From Bacteroidales bacterium (GTDB lineage Bacteria; Bacteroidota; Bacteroidia; Bacteroidales; UBA10428), in the NCBI GenBank assembly GCA_016935435.1, contig JAFGQZ010000033.1:1-32238 (forward strand): DNA of 32,238 bases, in the 5' to 3' direction. Each line of letters opens with the position of its first letter. The stretch's first letter is position 1. A program made the translations under genes and the position numbers. The notes below the pieces were generated by a model. It worked only from the letters and a program-made list of their open reading frames with translations, did not search any database and was not told where the DNA came from. Positions 17,959 through 26,349 of the stretch are shown piece after piece.

Positions 17959-18487
17959 AATTAAATATGTTGTGTTTTTTATTGCATGGTTTTTTCTCTT
18001 ATCATGCAATGGGGGCAAAAGCGAAAAAATAAGCAGGGACAAAAATGACCGGGCAACAAACGACCAGCTCATGGAAATAAACAGGCTGCTTATTAAGAAA
18101 GATCAACTTAAGATACAAAACTATATTTCGAGGGCCGGTTGGAAAATGACCGAAACCGAAACCGGGCTTTGGTACGAAATATTAGAGCAGGGAGATGGCC
18201 CGCTGGTTGTTAGCGGAACTGTTGTAGTGCTCAACTATACACTGGCACTTATGGAAGGCAAGGTTTGTTACTCTTCCGACAGGCTTGGCCCTAAGGAATT
18301 TCTGGTAGGAAAGGGAAATGTTGAAGCCGGCCTCGAACAAGGGGTACTTTTGCTCCGCGAAGGAGCCAAAGCCAGGTTTGTGCTGCCCCCTCACCTGGCA
18401 TACGGGCTTCCTGGCGACGGAAACAAAATACCTGCAAGGGCAATACTGGTTTACAATGTCGAATTGGTTTCGGTTACAAGGCCCTAA
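17948..18487 (+). CDS. FKBP-type peptidyl-prolyl isomerase lipoprotein (GldI-like)
   Basis: This 179-aa lipoprotein has a short signal peptide and lipobox LLSCNG (cysteine ~19). ATG 17948 is preferred over an in-frame ATG at 17909 because it begins the signal peptide. A single FKBP domain fills residues ~75-178: VSGTVVVLNYTLALMEG, VEAGLEQGVLLLREGAKARFVLP, LAYG and a final ARAILVYNVELV. Length, lipoprotein form and position after a DHH phosphoesterase match GldI of Flavobacterium gliding/T9SS systems, so a GldI-like folding role in the periplasm is likely, though not proven. It overlaps the upstream gene by 11 bp. Confidence 0.85.
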   Translation: MLNKIKYVVFFIAWFFLLSCNGGKSEKISRDKNDRATNDQLMEINRLLIKKDQLKIQNYISRAGWKMTETETGLWYEILEQGDGPLVVSGTVVVLNYTLALMEGKVCYSSDRLGPKEFLVGKGNVEAGLEQGVLLLREGAKARFVLPPHLAYGLPGDGNKIPARAILVYNVELVSVTRP

Positions 18488-18542
18488 CCAGCATTGTTGT
18501 AAATATTATATAAGTAGGCATGTTTAATTAAATATTGTACCC

Positions 18543-19430
18543 GTGAAAAAATTTTTTTTGCTTGCATTTATTTTTGGTTTCCTGGTTTCTTGCAATAACG
18601 GTTCGCGTTACCCCGGTTTTTCAAAGTCGCGAAAAGGTTTTTATTACCAGCTGCACTCTATAGGCGAGGGCGAAACAACTATAAAAACCGGCGATTATGT
18701 TACAGCCGATATTGCCTATCTTACAATGTCCGATTCGATATTCTTCGAAGGCCGGCGTAAAATAAAACTCGAAAAGCCTGCCTTTAGGGGCGCTATTGAA
18801 GATTGTTTTGCCATGCTCAACGACGATGAAAGTGCCACTTTTATTCTCGAAGCAGGAAGTTTTTTTAATATTACGCTTGAGTCAGACTTGCCGTCTTTTT
18901 TGAAAGATGGCGACAAGCTAAAAATACGTATCTCGGTTATCGATGTGCAAACCGAACAACAATACAATAACGAAAAACAGGCTTTTCTGAAGTGGATTAA
19001 CGATTTCGGGGAGTACGAAAAAGTAATTCTGCAACAGTTTCTGAACGAAGAAGATATCGATATTAAACCTTATCCGTCGGGTTTGATTTATATACCCGTA
19101 AAGACTGGCAACAATATTAAAATTGAACCGGGCGATACCATTACTATTAATTACGAAGGCAGGTTTCTAAATGGCAAGTTTTTCGACAGCACCGTAAGGC
19201 GCAACCAGCCTTTCCAGTTCGTTTATGGTACCGAATGGCAGGTAATAAAGGGCTTGGAAGAAGGTATCAGGGATATGTCGGAAGGGGAAAAGGCTATATT
19301 TATTACCCCTTCTGAATTGGCTTTCGGACAATCGGGCAGCTCTACCGGCATTATTCCGCCTTTTACTTCCCTGATTTTCGAACTAGAAGTGTTAAGTGTT
19401 AAAAAGGGACCCCAACAAAATAAGCTATAA
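18543..19430 (+). CDS. FKBP-type prolyl isomerase lipoprotein with tandem FKBP-like domains
   Basis: This 295-aa protein has a GTG start, a lipoprotein signal and lipobox LVSCNN. The C-terminal domain (about 195-290) is a clear FKBP: PGDTITINYEGRFLNGKFFDST, VIKGLEEGIRDMSEGEKAIF and LAFGQSGSSTGIIPPF. The N-terminal domain (about 35-135) keeps the FKBP layout (TGDYVTADIAYLTM, then a CFAMLNDDESATFIL block) but has lost active-site residues and is probably a non-catalytic copy. It follows the GldI-like gene by 55 bp in the same direction and probably the same transcript. Confidence 0.85.
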   Translation: MKKFFLLAFIFGFLVSCNNGSRYPGFSKSRKGFYYQLHSIGEGETTIKTGDYVTADIAYLTMSDSIFFEGRRKIKLEKPAFRGAIEDCFAMLNDDESATFILEAGSFFNITLESDLPSFLKDGDKLKIRISVIDVQTEQQYNNEKQAFLKWINDFGEYEKVILQQFLNEEDIDIKPYPSGLIYIPVKTGNNIKIEPGDTITINYEGRFLNGKFFDSTVRRNQPFQFVYGTEWQVIKGLEEGIRDMSEGEKAIFITPSELAFGQSGSSTGIIPPFTSLIFELEVLSVKKGPQQNKL

Positions 19431-19597
19431 TTTTTTGTGTTCTATACATCAGTAAGCAACTAAAAGAATATTTTTGCATCTATTTGTTAAGTTTTACATT
19501 CTATGAAACACCCATGTTCCTGCAACCATAAACACGATAGTATTAAAATTACCAATATGGGTGTTCTAACATTCCTAAAAAATTAAATTTTATTACG

Positions 19598-20575
19598 ATG
19601 AAATATACTTGTCACATTTACAGCAAATTATTTCTTGCTTTAATGCTCATGTTTTCACTCTCTTCGTGCCTTAAAGACCTGGATAAAGAGGAGCGGGCAG
19701 AAGAGAAACGAAAAATGGATGAGCTTCTTGTGAAGTATGGTTTTAACGAAAACCATAAACTACCAACCGGCATTTACCTTAAATTCCATAACGACACTTC
19801 AGAAACACCTTATAGTGTACCTGTAATGGGGCAAACAATTTTGGTTACTTTTACCGGACTGCTTAGCGATGGCACAGTACTTGAAACCACCGATGCACCG
19901 ACCGGCGTCAATGCATTTCCCGATTTGTATTATGTTTATGGCCCCCACAAACTAAAAAAGGGCTATATTTCCCGAACAGGTATCGATACAGTGCTGCATT
20001 ATTTTAACCCTGGCGATTCGGCCACTGTTATCCTCCCTTCAAACTGGGCATCGTACGATTATGAACCACAGGTTTACCACATGAAACTCCTGGAGATTGT
20101 CGAAAATGATTCGCTTTACGAAATGGAACAGTTTGCCGCTTTTTTTGAGGCTAATGGTTTCGATATAAATAATATGTTCGGCAATGGTATCTATTATAAA
20201 GTTATAGGTGCCGATACCCTTAATCCGAAACCCTTTCCGTTCGATGAAAATGACTCAGCCATTTTTCGTTTAACTGCCCGCTATGCCGAAAGTTTTAATA
20301 ATGGCCAGGGACGGGTTTTTTATCCATTGGCCAATGCCCCCGATACGGTAAAACGACTGTTCGAAAGCACGTATTATTTCCCTTTTGTTCCGGCAATTGA
20401 TTCTGCCCTGAAACGTATGGGCAAAGGCGATACCCTTGAAATTGCGGCCTTGTCGGGTTATGGTTATGGCTTGGCAGGTTTTACAAACCCATATCTCAAA
20501 TATTATATTGTTCCACCGCAAATGCCGGTGCATTATCGAATTGAATTGATAAATATCAAGAATTACACCCCATAG
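19598..20575 (+). CDS. FKBP-like lipoprotein, divergent
   Basis: This 325-aa lipoprotein has lipobox LSSCLK after a 24-residue signal. It has two degenerate FKBP-like units. The first (about 65-165) contains PVMGQTILVTFTGLLSDGTVLETT and a NPGDSATVILPSNWASYDY segment. The second (about 190-320) ends with MGKGDTLEIAALSGYGYGLAG and PPQMPVHYRIELINI. Active-site aromatic residues are poorly kept, so chaperone-like binding is as likely as isomerase activity. It is the third FKBP-family gene in a row. A 167-bp gap with a short inverted repeat and a TATTTTTG promoter-like box (19469-19476) precedes it, so it may have its own transcript. Confidence 0.75.
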   Translation: MKYTCHIYSKLFLALMLMFSLSSCLKDLDKEERAEEKRKMDELLVKYGFNENHKLPTGIYLKFHNDTSETPYSVPVMGQTILVTFTGLLSDGTVLETTDAPTGVNAFPDLYYVYGPHKLKKGYISRTGIDTVLHYFNPGDSATVILPSNWASYDYEPQVYHMKLLEIVENDSLYEMEQFAAFFEANGFDINNMFGNGIYYKVIGADTLNPKPFPFDENDSAIFRLTARYAESFNNGQGRVFYPLANAPDTVKRLFESTYYFPFVPAIDSALKRMGKGDTLEIAALSGYGYGLAGFTNPYLKYYIVPPQMPVHYRIELINIKNYTP

Positions 20576-20604
20576 TTTTTTAATTATTGTTTCGGGAACT
20601 ATTA

Positions 20605-21306
20605 TCAGGCCAACAATAAAAATATGGCCGGTTTCTTGTGAAAATCGGTTTTTTTGCCTTTCCAGATGTGAACCGGGAAAGTTTTTATGTATTCATCGTC
20701 CTGTGTGATGTTGCAAGCCACACAAATACGGGTGTTCGTTGAGCATATAGTTAATAAATCGCTTAACATTTGGTTGTTACGGTAGGGGGCTTCAATAAAA
20801 ATCTGGGTTTGTTTTAACCGGTGCGATGCATGCTCAATTTCTTTTATTTTTTTTGCACGCTCGTTGGGCTTAACCGGCAGGTAACCATGAAATACAAAGC
20901 TTTGCCCATTCATACCTGAAGCCATTAGCGACAACAATATCGATGAAGGGCCTACCAAAGGTATTACCCTTATGCCTTTTTCATGTGCCAGTGCCACTAT
21001 TTCGCCCCCCGGATCGGCAACTGCCGGTACCCCGGCCTCCGATAAAAGGCCTATATGTCCGTTTTCACATGGGGTTAAATAGGTATGTATTACATTACGG
21101 TTTGTATGCTTGTCCAATACATAAAATGTTAACTCATCGATTGGGGTCTTTATACCCATTTTTATTAATTGTCGCCTTGCTGTGCGTTCGTTTTCAACAA
21201 TATAAACCTTAATGGTATTAATAATATATATTATATCATTAGGAATAACACGGTCGGTAGTTGTTTCCCCAATAACCGATGGAATAAGGTATAGCGAACC
21301 TTTCAC
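20605..21306 (-). CDS. RsmI-family SAM-dependent methyltransferase (tetrapyrrole methylase fold), short form
   Basis: The RsmI family 2'-O-methylates C1402 of 16S rRNA. This 233-aa protein keeps the SAM-binding core blocks GLLSEAGVPAVADPG (about 91-105) and LVGPSSILLSLMASG, plus the IFIEAPYRNNQML block. It is about 40-50 residues shorter than standard RsmI and its N-terminal GTPIGN-type motif reads YLIPSVIGE. Such short relatives can coexist with a full RsmI, so the exact substrate is uncertain. A TACCTTTG box at 21446-21453 may be its promoter. Confidence 0.8.
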   Translation of the reverse strand: MKGSLYLIPSVIGETTTDRVIPNDIIYIINTIKVYIVENERTARRQLIKMGIKTPIDELTFYVLDKHTNRNVIHTYLTPCENGHIGLLSEAGVPAVADPGGEIVALAHEKGIRVIPLVGPSSILLSLMASGMNGQSFVFHGYLPVKPNERAKKIKEIEHASHRLKQTQIFIEAPYRNNQMLSDLLTICSTNTRICVACNITQDDEYIKTFPVHIWKGKKTDFHKKPAIFLLLA

Positions 21307-21543
21307 GCGAATATATGTTAGTTAATTAATACTCCCTGTAGAACACTCTTGTAAGGGAACTTTGTTTTAATAAATTCAAATCATGTTCTGCTGTTAACTT
21401 TCTAATAAAAGTTTCAATAGCATAATAGTTTATCTGGTTTTTTGCCAAAGGTAATGATTTCCCGGCTAAAAATTTCCTGTTTGATTTATGCTTGTTAAGG
21501 TTTGGGTAAATACAGCCGGTATATGTATGTTTGTTTATTAAGC
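21307..21543. other. 237-bp intergenic region with candidate promoter
   Basis: This lies between two minus-strand genes. It holds a minus-strand TACCTTTG box (21446-21453, a TAnnTTTG match) about 140 nt before the RsmI-like start. I see no small ORF of useful length and no strong hairpin. Confidence 0.4.
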
Positions 21544-22719
21544 TTAATGCAAATTATTGTAATGTTCGCGTAGTATTAAAAACGCAAAAACCATTGCCGA
21601 TATAAAAATGGATGTACCACACAGGTATAGGGCTGTAGATAGGCTTATTGTGTCGGAAACAACTCCCAGGAACGGACCGGTAGAAGAATACAGAATGCGT
21701 ATCAGCAGGCTTCGTAACGAAAGCACTGTTGCCCGTTTGTCGGAGGGGGTATGGTTATTGATATAGTTCTTAAGAATGGGGTGGGCACTTCCCCTTATAA
21801 TATAAAACACAGCCATGGGTATAAAGGCCAGATAGCTTATTTCCAGCGCAACAAGCAGGTAAAAAACCGACATGCCCGCTGCAATGAAAACAAAAATTGC
21901 CTTTGCCCCTAAAAAATGGTTGATTTTTAGCGCCAACAAGCTTCCTGCTGCCACCAGCGAGTTTAAAACAACCCAGGCGTAACCATAATAATTTTTATCG
22001 AGGCCGGCTTGGTTAAATATCGGTTGAGCAAACCATGCCATTAAAAGGCTCGAATATCCAATTATAGCCGAGAAAACAACAAATTTCCCCAAAATCCGGT
22101 TTTCCCTGAATGTATAACCAACAATACCTAATATTTCCCCAAAACCCGGCTTTTTCCTGTCGATGTGGATATGGGGCTCTATTAGAAAACACGCGGCAAT
22201 AAAGGCAATAAAGGTAAGTATTGTTTGTAAAAAAAAGTTTATGCGCACTGTTTGAAATACAACAAGCGAAACAAATAAACCGGCTAGGGCTTCTGAGGCG
22301 TTTCCAACGGCCGATAGCCGGCTTTCTGTTTTCAGGTAGTTTTTTTCTTTCTTTTGTTCGGCCAGGGTGTCGTATAGTATTGCCGAATCGGCGCCCGAAA
22401 CAAAACTTTCGCCAATTCCAAGCAATATTTCGGCAATAATAAAACCAGTAAGGGTATGGCTTACAGAATACGCCGAAAAACCCAGAACCCCCAGAAATGT
22501 GCCTGTAACCAGTGCAGTTTTCTTTCCACAGGCATCGGCAAAATACCCCGATGGTACTTCCAATACTGCAATTACAATTGAATAAATAGCATGCAAACCA
22601 AACAGTTCGGTGGTACTAAACCCATTCTCGTTGTAAAACAGGTAAATCACCGGCATGTACAACATAAACCATTTGGCAATTTTAATAACAAATAGCAGGG
22701 TGATGTTTCTCGAAGGCAT
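21544..22719 (-). CDS. MFS transporter
   Basis: This 391-aa integral membrane protein has about 12 hydrophobic segments and the major-facilitator motif near residues 55-75 (LEVPSGYFADACGKK, the loop 2-3 signature form GxxaDrxGrk). LLGIGESFVSGADSAILYDTLAE is typical of the drug/metabolite branch of MFS proteins. The substrate and direction are unknown. It is a single gene, divergent from the large sensor. Confidence 0.85.
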   Translation of the reverse strand: MPSRNITLLFVIKIAKWFMLYMPVIYLFYNENGFSTTELFGLHAIYSIVIAVLEVPSGYFADACGKKTALVTGTFLGVLGFSAYSVSHTLTGFIIAEILLGIGESFVSGADSAILYDTLAEQKKEKNYLKTESRLSAVGNASEALAGLFVSLVVFQTVRINFFLQTILTFIAFIAACFLIEPHIHIDRKKPGFGEILGIVGYTFRENRILGKFVVFSAIIGYSSLLMAWFAQPIFNQAGLDKNYYGYAWVVLNSLVAAGSLLALKINHFLGAKAIFVFIAAGMSVFYLLVALEISYLAFIPMAVFYIIRGSAHPILKNYINNHTPSDKRATVLSLRSLLIRILYSSTGPFLGVVSDTISLSTALYLCGTSIFISAMVFAFLILREHYNNLH

Positions 22720-23121
22720 AATAAGTTCCTAACCTACAAAATTCATACACAATGAAGTGCAGGGTGGTTTAAATTTTTTTCGGTTTCCTGCATTAAACAT
22801 ACAAAAGCGCAAAAATAATAAGTTATTGCAAAAAATGCCTAATTTTCTGCTCGGCAATGGGGTGAGCATTTCTTTTTATATGCCCGAAATTTGTTTTAGT
22901 TGCCTGGCATAGTGTTATCTGCTGTCGATAGGTATGGAAGTAACAAGTGGCACGCAAGCCCTTGCCGACGATTTCAAAGAAATATGTATCTTTGGTTATA
23001 AAGTGTTTTAAATATAAGCTGCTGTTTATTTTCAGGACACATTTTGGGCTGATAAGAATAATTTTTTTACTAAATTGACAGCAAAAGTAAGCTGGGGTTA
23101 CCATATAGAAAAAAGAAAAAC
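22720..23121. other. 402-bp divergent intergenic region
   Basis: This lies between the MFS gene (minus) and the sensor gene (plus). Apart from a plus-strand promoter candidate at 22962-22994, I see no RNA gene, hairpin or convincing ORF. A 120-codon minus frame (22823-23185) runs through it but overlaps the sensor start and looks non-coding. Confidence 0.5.
22962..22994 (+). promoter_or_regulatory. candidate promoter for the sensor gene
   Basis: TTG at 22962-22964 and TATCTTTG at 22987-22994 (TAnnTTTG match) are separated by 22 bp, close to the Bacteroidota -33/-7 arrangement. The leader to the ATG at 23122 would be about 120 nt. Confidence 0.45.
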
Positions 23122-25770
23122 ATGGAAACATCAAAGAATTCGTTTTGGAACAGGTTCGATATTCATAAACTAAGGTTTGGCACAAAGATTAACATATTGG
23201 TATTCTCGGTAATGATGGTAAGTATTACCTTAATTACCATCATTGGGGCAAGGCAGTTTAAGAAAATATTATTTGCCAGGGACTTAAAAAACCTTGAGCA
23301 TATTGCAGTAATTAAAAAAGATATGCTGGAAAGCAATTTCGCGGAGTTTCTTACAGAAATTCCCTATGCTTTTTCCGACGACATAAACTATACAATTGAC
23401 GAACTTCTTGAAGCATACAATAATTATCGAAATGAACGATATATGGCTTTTGAGCCCGATTCGCTTGAATATTTCTCTGATATTCTTGACACCTTCTATA
23501 TAAACAACCAGATAAAAAACACACTATGGTCACCACCTGCACTTGAATATATTAAGGCTACGGGTGAACAACAGATAGTAATGCAGGCAACCTGCGTTAT
23601 TCGAAGCCATGCCGAAGAAACTGAAATAGGCAGGTTAACAGGTTTGTCTGATAATACTACCTATAATTACACACTGCAAAACATACAGAAGAAGTTAAAA
23701 ATACTTGCCGGTCAAAATTCGTTTAACAACATTTACTTAATCGATAAAAAAAGTGGCAATGTTTTTTATGTTTACAACAAGAACATAGTACTGGGGAACA
23801 ATATTTTCGATTCGTATTTAAAAAACACAAACCTGGCAGTTGCATTCCAGAAAGCTTTGGCGCTCCCTGGCTATAAAGGGGCAGCTGTTACCGATTTTGA
23901 AAATTTTATAGCCGCACAGAACAAACCTGTGGCATTTTGTTCGTTGCCTATATTTGTCGATGGGCAGGTAATAGCTGTGGCTGTTCTTGAAATTGCCCCG
24001 GCCTTCTACGAAAAATTGCTTTATTCCAGTGAACACGATTTAGAGGAAAATCCTGTATCGTATGTTATAATCGGACCAGACAACTTATTGCGCACTAACG
24101 ATATTGGCCAGGTTGCCGACGCAGAAAATTATTTCAGGAAACTGTTAAATGCTGACAAAAACAATAAGCAATTTATAAAAGCCGCTGGTACCGGGGCGGG
24201 AGCCTTGTCGCTTTCTTATAACCACGAAGTTAAAAGTGGTAAATACCAGCTCATTGAAGCCCGAAATTATTCGGGGGATAATGTGTTGTTGGCAAACCTT
24301 CCTTTGGATATGGGAGGGCTTAACTGGAGTTTAATTGTACAAAAAACAAACAGACACCTGCATGGGCATTCGCGTAATTTGGCTTTTATTATGTCGGGTG
24401 TACTAATTGTGTTGATTTTGTTTGGTTTTTTGATTACCCGCTATTTTCGTGAATCGATGCTACAGCGTATAAATTCCCTTAAGTTTTCGATGCAGAAACT
24501 GGCCATAGGCGAAAATGCCACAATCGACAAAAATGAATGGCACGACGAGCTTGGATTGGCAATTGATGTGTATAATCAATTGAACAGCCGGATATACAAC
24601 GCAGGCAATTTTGCCCTTCAGCTTAGCGATGGCAATTACAACATTGAGTTTGGCTCGCAATCGGAAAACGATAATTTTGCAAAGGCCCTTAACACCCTTA
24701 AGCAAAAACTCCAGCAAAATAAACTGGAGGCCGAACAGAGGGAACGCGAAGACAAAATAAGAAACTGGACCAACGAAGGTATAGCCAGGTTCAACGATTT
24801 ATTGCGCCAGAGCAATAATAATATTCAAAACCTGTCGTACATTATTATCGAAAACTTAATAGAATACCTTGGGGCGAACCTTGGCGGGGTTTATATGGTA
24901 GAAGGCGAAACAGACAGTTTAAAATCGATTCAGTTGGTAGCCTCGTATGCTTTCGACCGCAGAAAATACCAGGCCAAAACAATTGAAATTGGCGAAGGGC
25001 TAATTGGTAATTGCTATCTCGAAAGAAAGCCTGTGTATTTAAAGAAGCTTCCTGAAGATTATATCGAAATTGTTTCGGGTTTAGGCCGAAGCATTCCTAA
25101 AGCTTTGTATATTACACCACTGGTAATGGATGTTGAAATACTTGGATTTATTGAAATAGCGTCATTAGAAGAGTTTGAAGATTATAAAATTGAATTTATT
25201 AATAAACTTGCCGATAATATTGCAGCTACTTTTGCTTCGGTAAAACTGAACTCGAAAACTGCCGAACTGCTTGAAGAGTCGAAGCGCCGTTCGCACGAAA
25301 TTGCCCAGCAGGAGGAAGAAATGCGCCAAAACCTCGAAGAAATGCAGGCAACACAAGAAGAGCTTGCCCGTTTGCGCGATGAGGACGAACAACGTACCCA
25401 GGCACTGAAAGACAAAATCGATAACCTGCACGATTTGGTGTCGCAGCTGGCAAACAATATCCCCGGCGAAGTTTATATAAAAGACACAAATGGTGTAATT
25501 ATTCTTGCCAATGAACGGGCAGCCCATCGTTTCGATATGTCGCCCGATAAATTATTGGGAAAAACCGAAAACGATTTATTTGCCCCCGAGCGTGCCGAAA
25601 TAGAACAACAACTCGATTTTCAGGCGCATAACGATGGGGTTTATACCACCGAACTTGCCGAAATGGTTGGTAATAAAGAAATTCAATATAAAATTGAGAA
25701 AAAGCAAATTTTCCTACATGCCCAAAAAGAAATGGGAATACTCACCCGAATGGAAGTTGTAAAGCATTAA
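23122..25770 (+). CDS. membrane sensor protein: extracytoplasmic Cache-like, HAMP, GAF, coiled coil, PAS; no output domain
   Basis: This 882-aa inner-membrane protein has TM1 at about residues 24-43. A large extracytoplasmic region (45-413, dCache-like by size and position) follows, then TM2 at about 418-440 (FIMSGVLIVLILFGFLI), a HAMP-type linker (440-490), a GAF domain (about 545-705, with GANLGGVYMVEGE and IGEGLIGNCYLERKPVYL) and a Glu/Gln-rich coiled coil (705-770). The PAS domain (about 772-870) contains NIPGEVYIKDTNGVIILAN and LGKTENDLF. The frame then stops. No HisKA, HATPase, GGDEF or methyl-accepting domain is present, so the protein must signal through a partner or is a truncated descendant of a hybrid kinase. 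Confidence 0.8.
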   Translation: METSKNSFWNRFDIHKLRFGTKINILVFSVMMVSITLITIIGARQFKKILFARDLKNLEHIAVIKKDMLESNFAEFLTEIPYAFSDDINYTIDELLEAYNNYRNERYMAFEPDSLEYFSDILDTFYINNQIKNTLWSPPALEYIKATGEQQIVMQATCVIRSHAEETEIGRLTGLSDNTTYNYTLQNIQKKLKILAGQNSFNNIYLIDKKSGNVFYVYNKNIVLGNNIFDSYLKNTNLAVAFQKALALPGYKGAAVTDFENFIAAQNKPVAFCSLPIFVDGQVIAVAVLEIAPAFYEKLLYSSEHDLEENPVSYVIIGPDNLLRTNDIGQVADAENYFRKLLNADKNNKQFIKAAGTGAGALSLSYNHEVKSGKYQLIEARNYSGDNVLLANLPLDMGGLNWSLIVQKTNRHLHGHSRNLAFIMSGVLIVLILFGFLITRYFRESMLQRINSLKFSMQKLAIGENATIDKNEWHDELGLAIDVYNQLNSRIYNAGNFALQLSDGNYNIEFGSQSENDNFAKALNTLKQKLQQNKLEAEQREREDKIRNWTNEGIARFNDLLRQSNNNIQNLSYIIIENLIEYLGANLGGVYMVEGETDSLKSIQLVASYAFDRRKYQAKTIEIGEGLIGNCYLERKPVYLKKLPEDYIEIVSGLGRSIPKALYITPLVMDVEILGFIEIASLEEFEDYKIEFINKLADNIAATFASVKLNSKTAELLEESKRRSHEIAQQEEEMRQNLEEMQATQEELARLRDEDEQRTQALKDKIDNLHDLVSQLANNIPGEVYIKDTNGVIILANERAAHRFDMSPDKLLGKTENDLFAPERAEIEQQLDFQAHNDGVYTTELAEMVGNKEIQYKIEKKQIFLHAQKEMGILTRMEVVKH

Positions 25771-25872
25771 ATGAATAATTATTCTGTTTTTCAAACAGCT
25801 TTAATTGTTTTTGGTTAGGTTGTAGAATAAAAAGTTTTAAATTTGCAGCCGGTTTTTAAAAACGATTGCTGA

Positions 25873-25902
25873 TTTATATAGCTATTGTAAAAAATAGTTT
25901 TG
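25873..25902 (+). promoter_or_regulatory. candidate tRNA promoter
   Basis: TAGTTTTG at 25895-25902 matches TAnnTTTG, with a TTTA (25873-25876) 18 bp upstream in the -33 position. The predicted start is about 20 nt before the tRNA. Confidence 0.35.
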
Positions 25903-25928
25903 ATGCGGCAAAATAATTTAAATATTCC

Positions 25929-26002
25929 GGTTCCGTAGCTCAGTTGGATAGAGCAACAGCCTTCTAAGCTGTGGGTCGAGCGTTCGAATCGCTCCGGAAT
26001 CA
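25929..26002 (+). tRNA. tRNA-Arg (anticodon TCT)
   Basis: The cloverleaf folds fully. Acceptor GGTTCCG pairs with CGGAATC (one G-T), with discriminator A at 26002. The D arm is GCTC..GAGC, the anticodon arm is ACAGC-CTTCTAA-GCTGT, and the T arm GAGCG-TTCGAAT-CGCTC is followed by the acceptor. The anticodon TCT reads AGA. CCA is not encoded. The sequence composition changes to strongly A+T-rich right after this gene, consistent with use of its 3' end as an integration site. Confidence 0.96.
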
Positions 26003-26023
26003 CTGGATACAGAGAAATAGAAT

Positions 26024-26059
26024 AAAAAAGGTTGCAACATGAGTGCAACCTTTTTTTTT
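26024..26059. terminator. strong bidirectional terminator after tRNA-Arg
   Basis: A 13-bp perfect stem, AAAAAAGGTTGCA (26024-26036) with TGCAACCTTTTTT (26044-26056), has a 7-nt loop and a T run to 26059. It works in both directions by sequence. Its GTTGCAAC core also resembles the repeats at 32180-32210. Confidence 0.85.
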
Positions 26060-26290
26060 GTCTTTAGCTTATTGTGGCATATAACGTAAAATTAAAGTGT
26101 GCCTGTGCATTTTTCGGATAGGGCGGTGCGTGGTCTTTTCTCTTTTTTTTACTAAAAAAGGTTGTAAATAAAATATAACATGCTGATTATTTGAGATGTT
26201 TTGTGAAATTTTTGATTTCCAATAATATATTTTATGTTTATTTATTGCACAAACTGTATTTAATAAGGTACACATTGATTTAACAAAAAT
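26060..26290. other. non-coding AT-rich stretch at the left end of the element
   Basis: Between the tRNA terminator and the terminator of the ATP-grasp gene I see no convincing gene. A 68-codon minus frame (26069-26275) has no recognisable features and no fitting promoter. Confidence 0.5.
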
Positions 26291-26317
26291 AAAAAAGCAC
26301 GTTAAAAACGTGCTTTT
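26291..26317 (-). terminator. intrinsic terminator of the ATP-grasp gene
   Basis: An 11-bp perfect stem (AAAAGCACGTT at 26293-26303 with AACGTGCTTTT at 26307-26317) has a 3-nt loop. It lies 33 bp beyond the ATP-grasp stop, with U-rich sequence on the minus strand side. Confidence 0.8.
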
Positions 26318-26349
26318 ATTGAGAAAAGAAGATTATTCCTTAATTGTTA

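Noticed and set aside
22823..23185. 120-codon minus-strand frame across the MFS-sensor gap
   Set aside because: It overlaps the sensor start by 64 bp, has no recognisable motif and an odd Cys/Phe/His-rich composition, and no promoter fits. More likely a chance frame.
25165..25527. Long minus-strand frames opposite the sensor coiled coil
   Set aside because: They are antisense to the Glu/Gln/Lys-rich coiled coil, which commonly leaves open Ser/Phe/Leu-rich frames on the other strand.
26069..26275. 68-codon minus-strand frame next to the tRNA terminator
   Set aside because: No motif, no promoter, and composition as expected for random AT-rich DNA. The ATP-grasp terminator lies just upstream of it.
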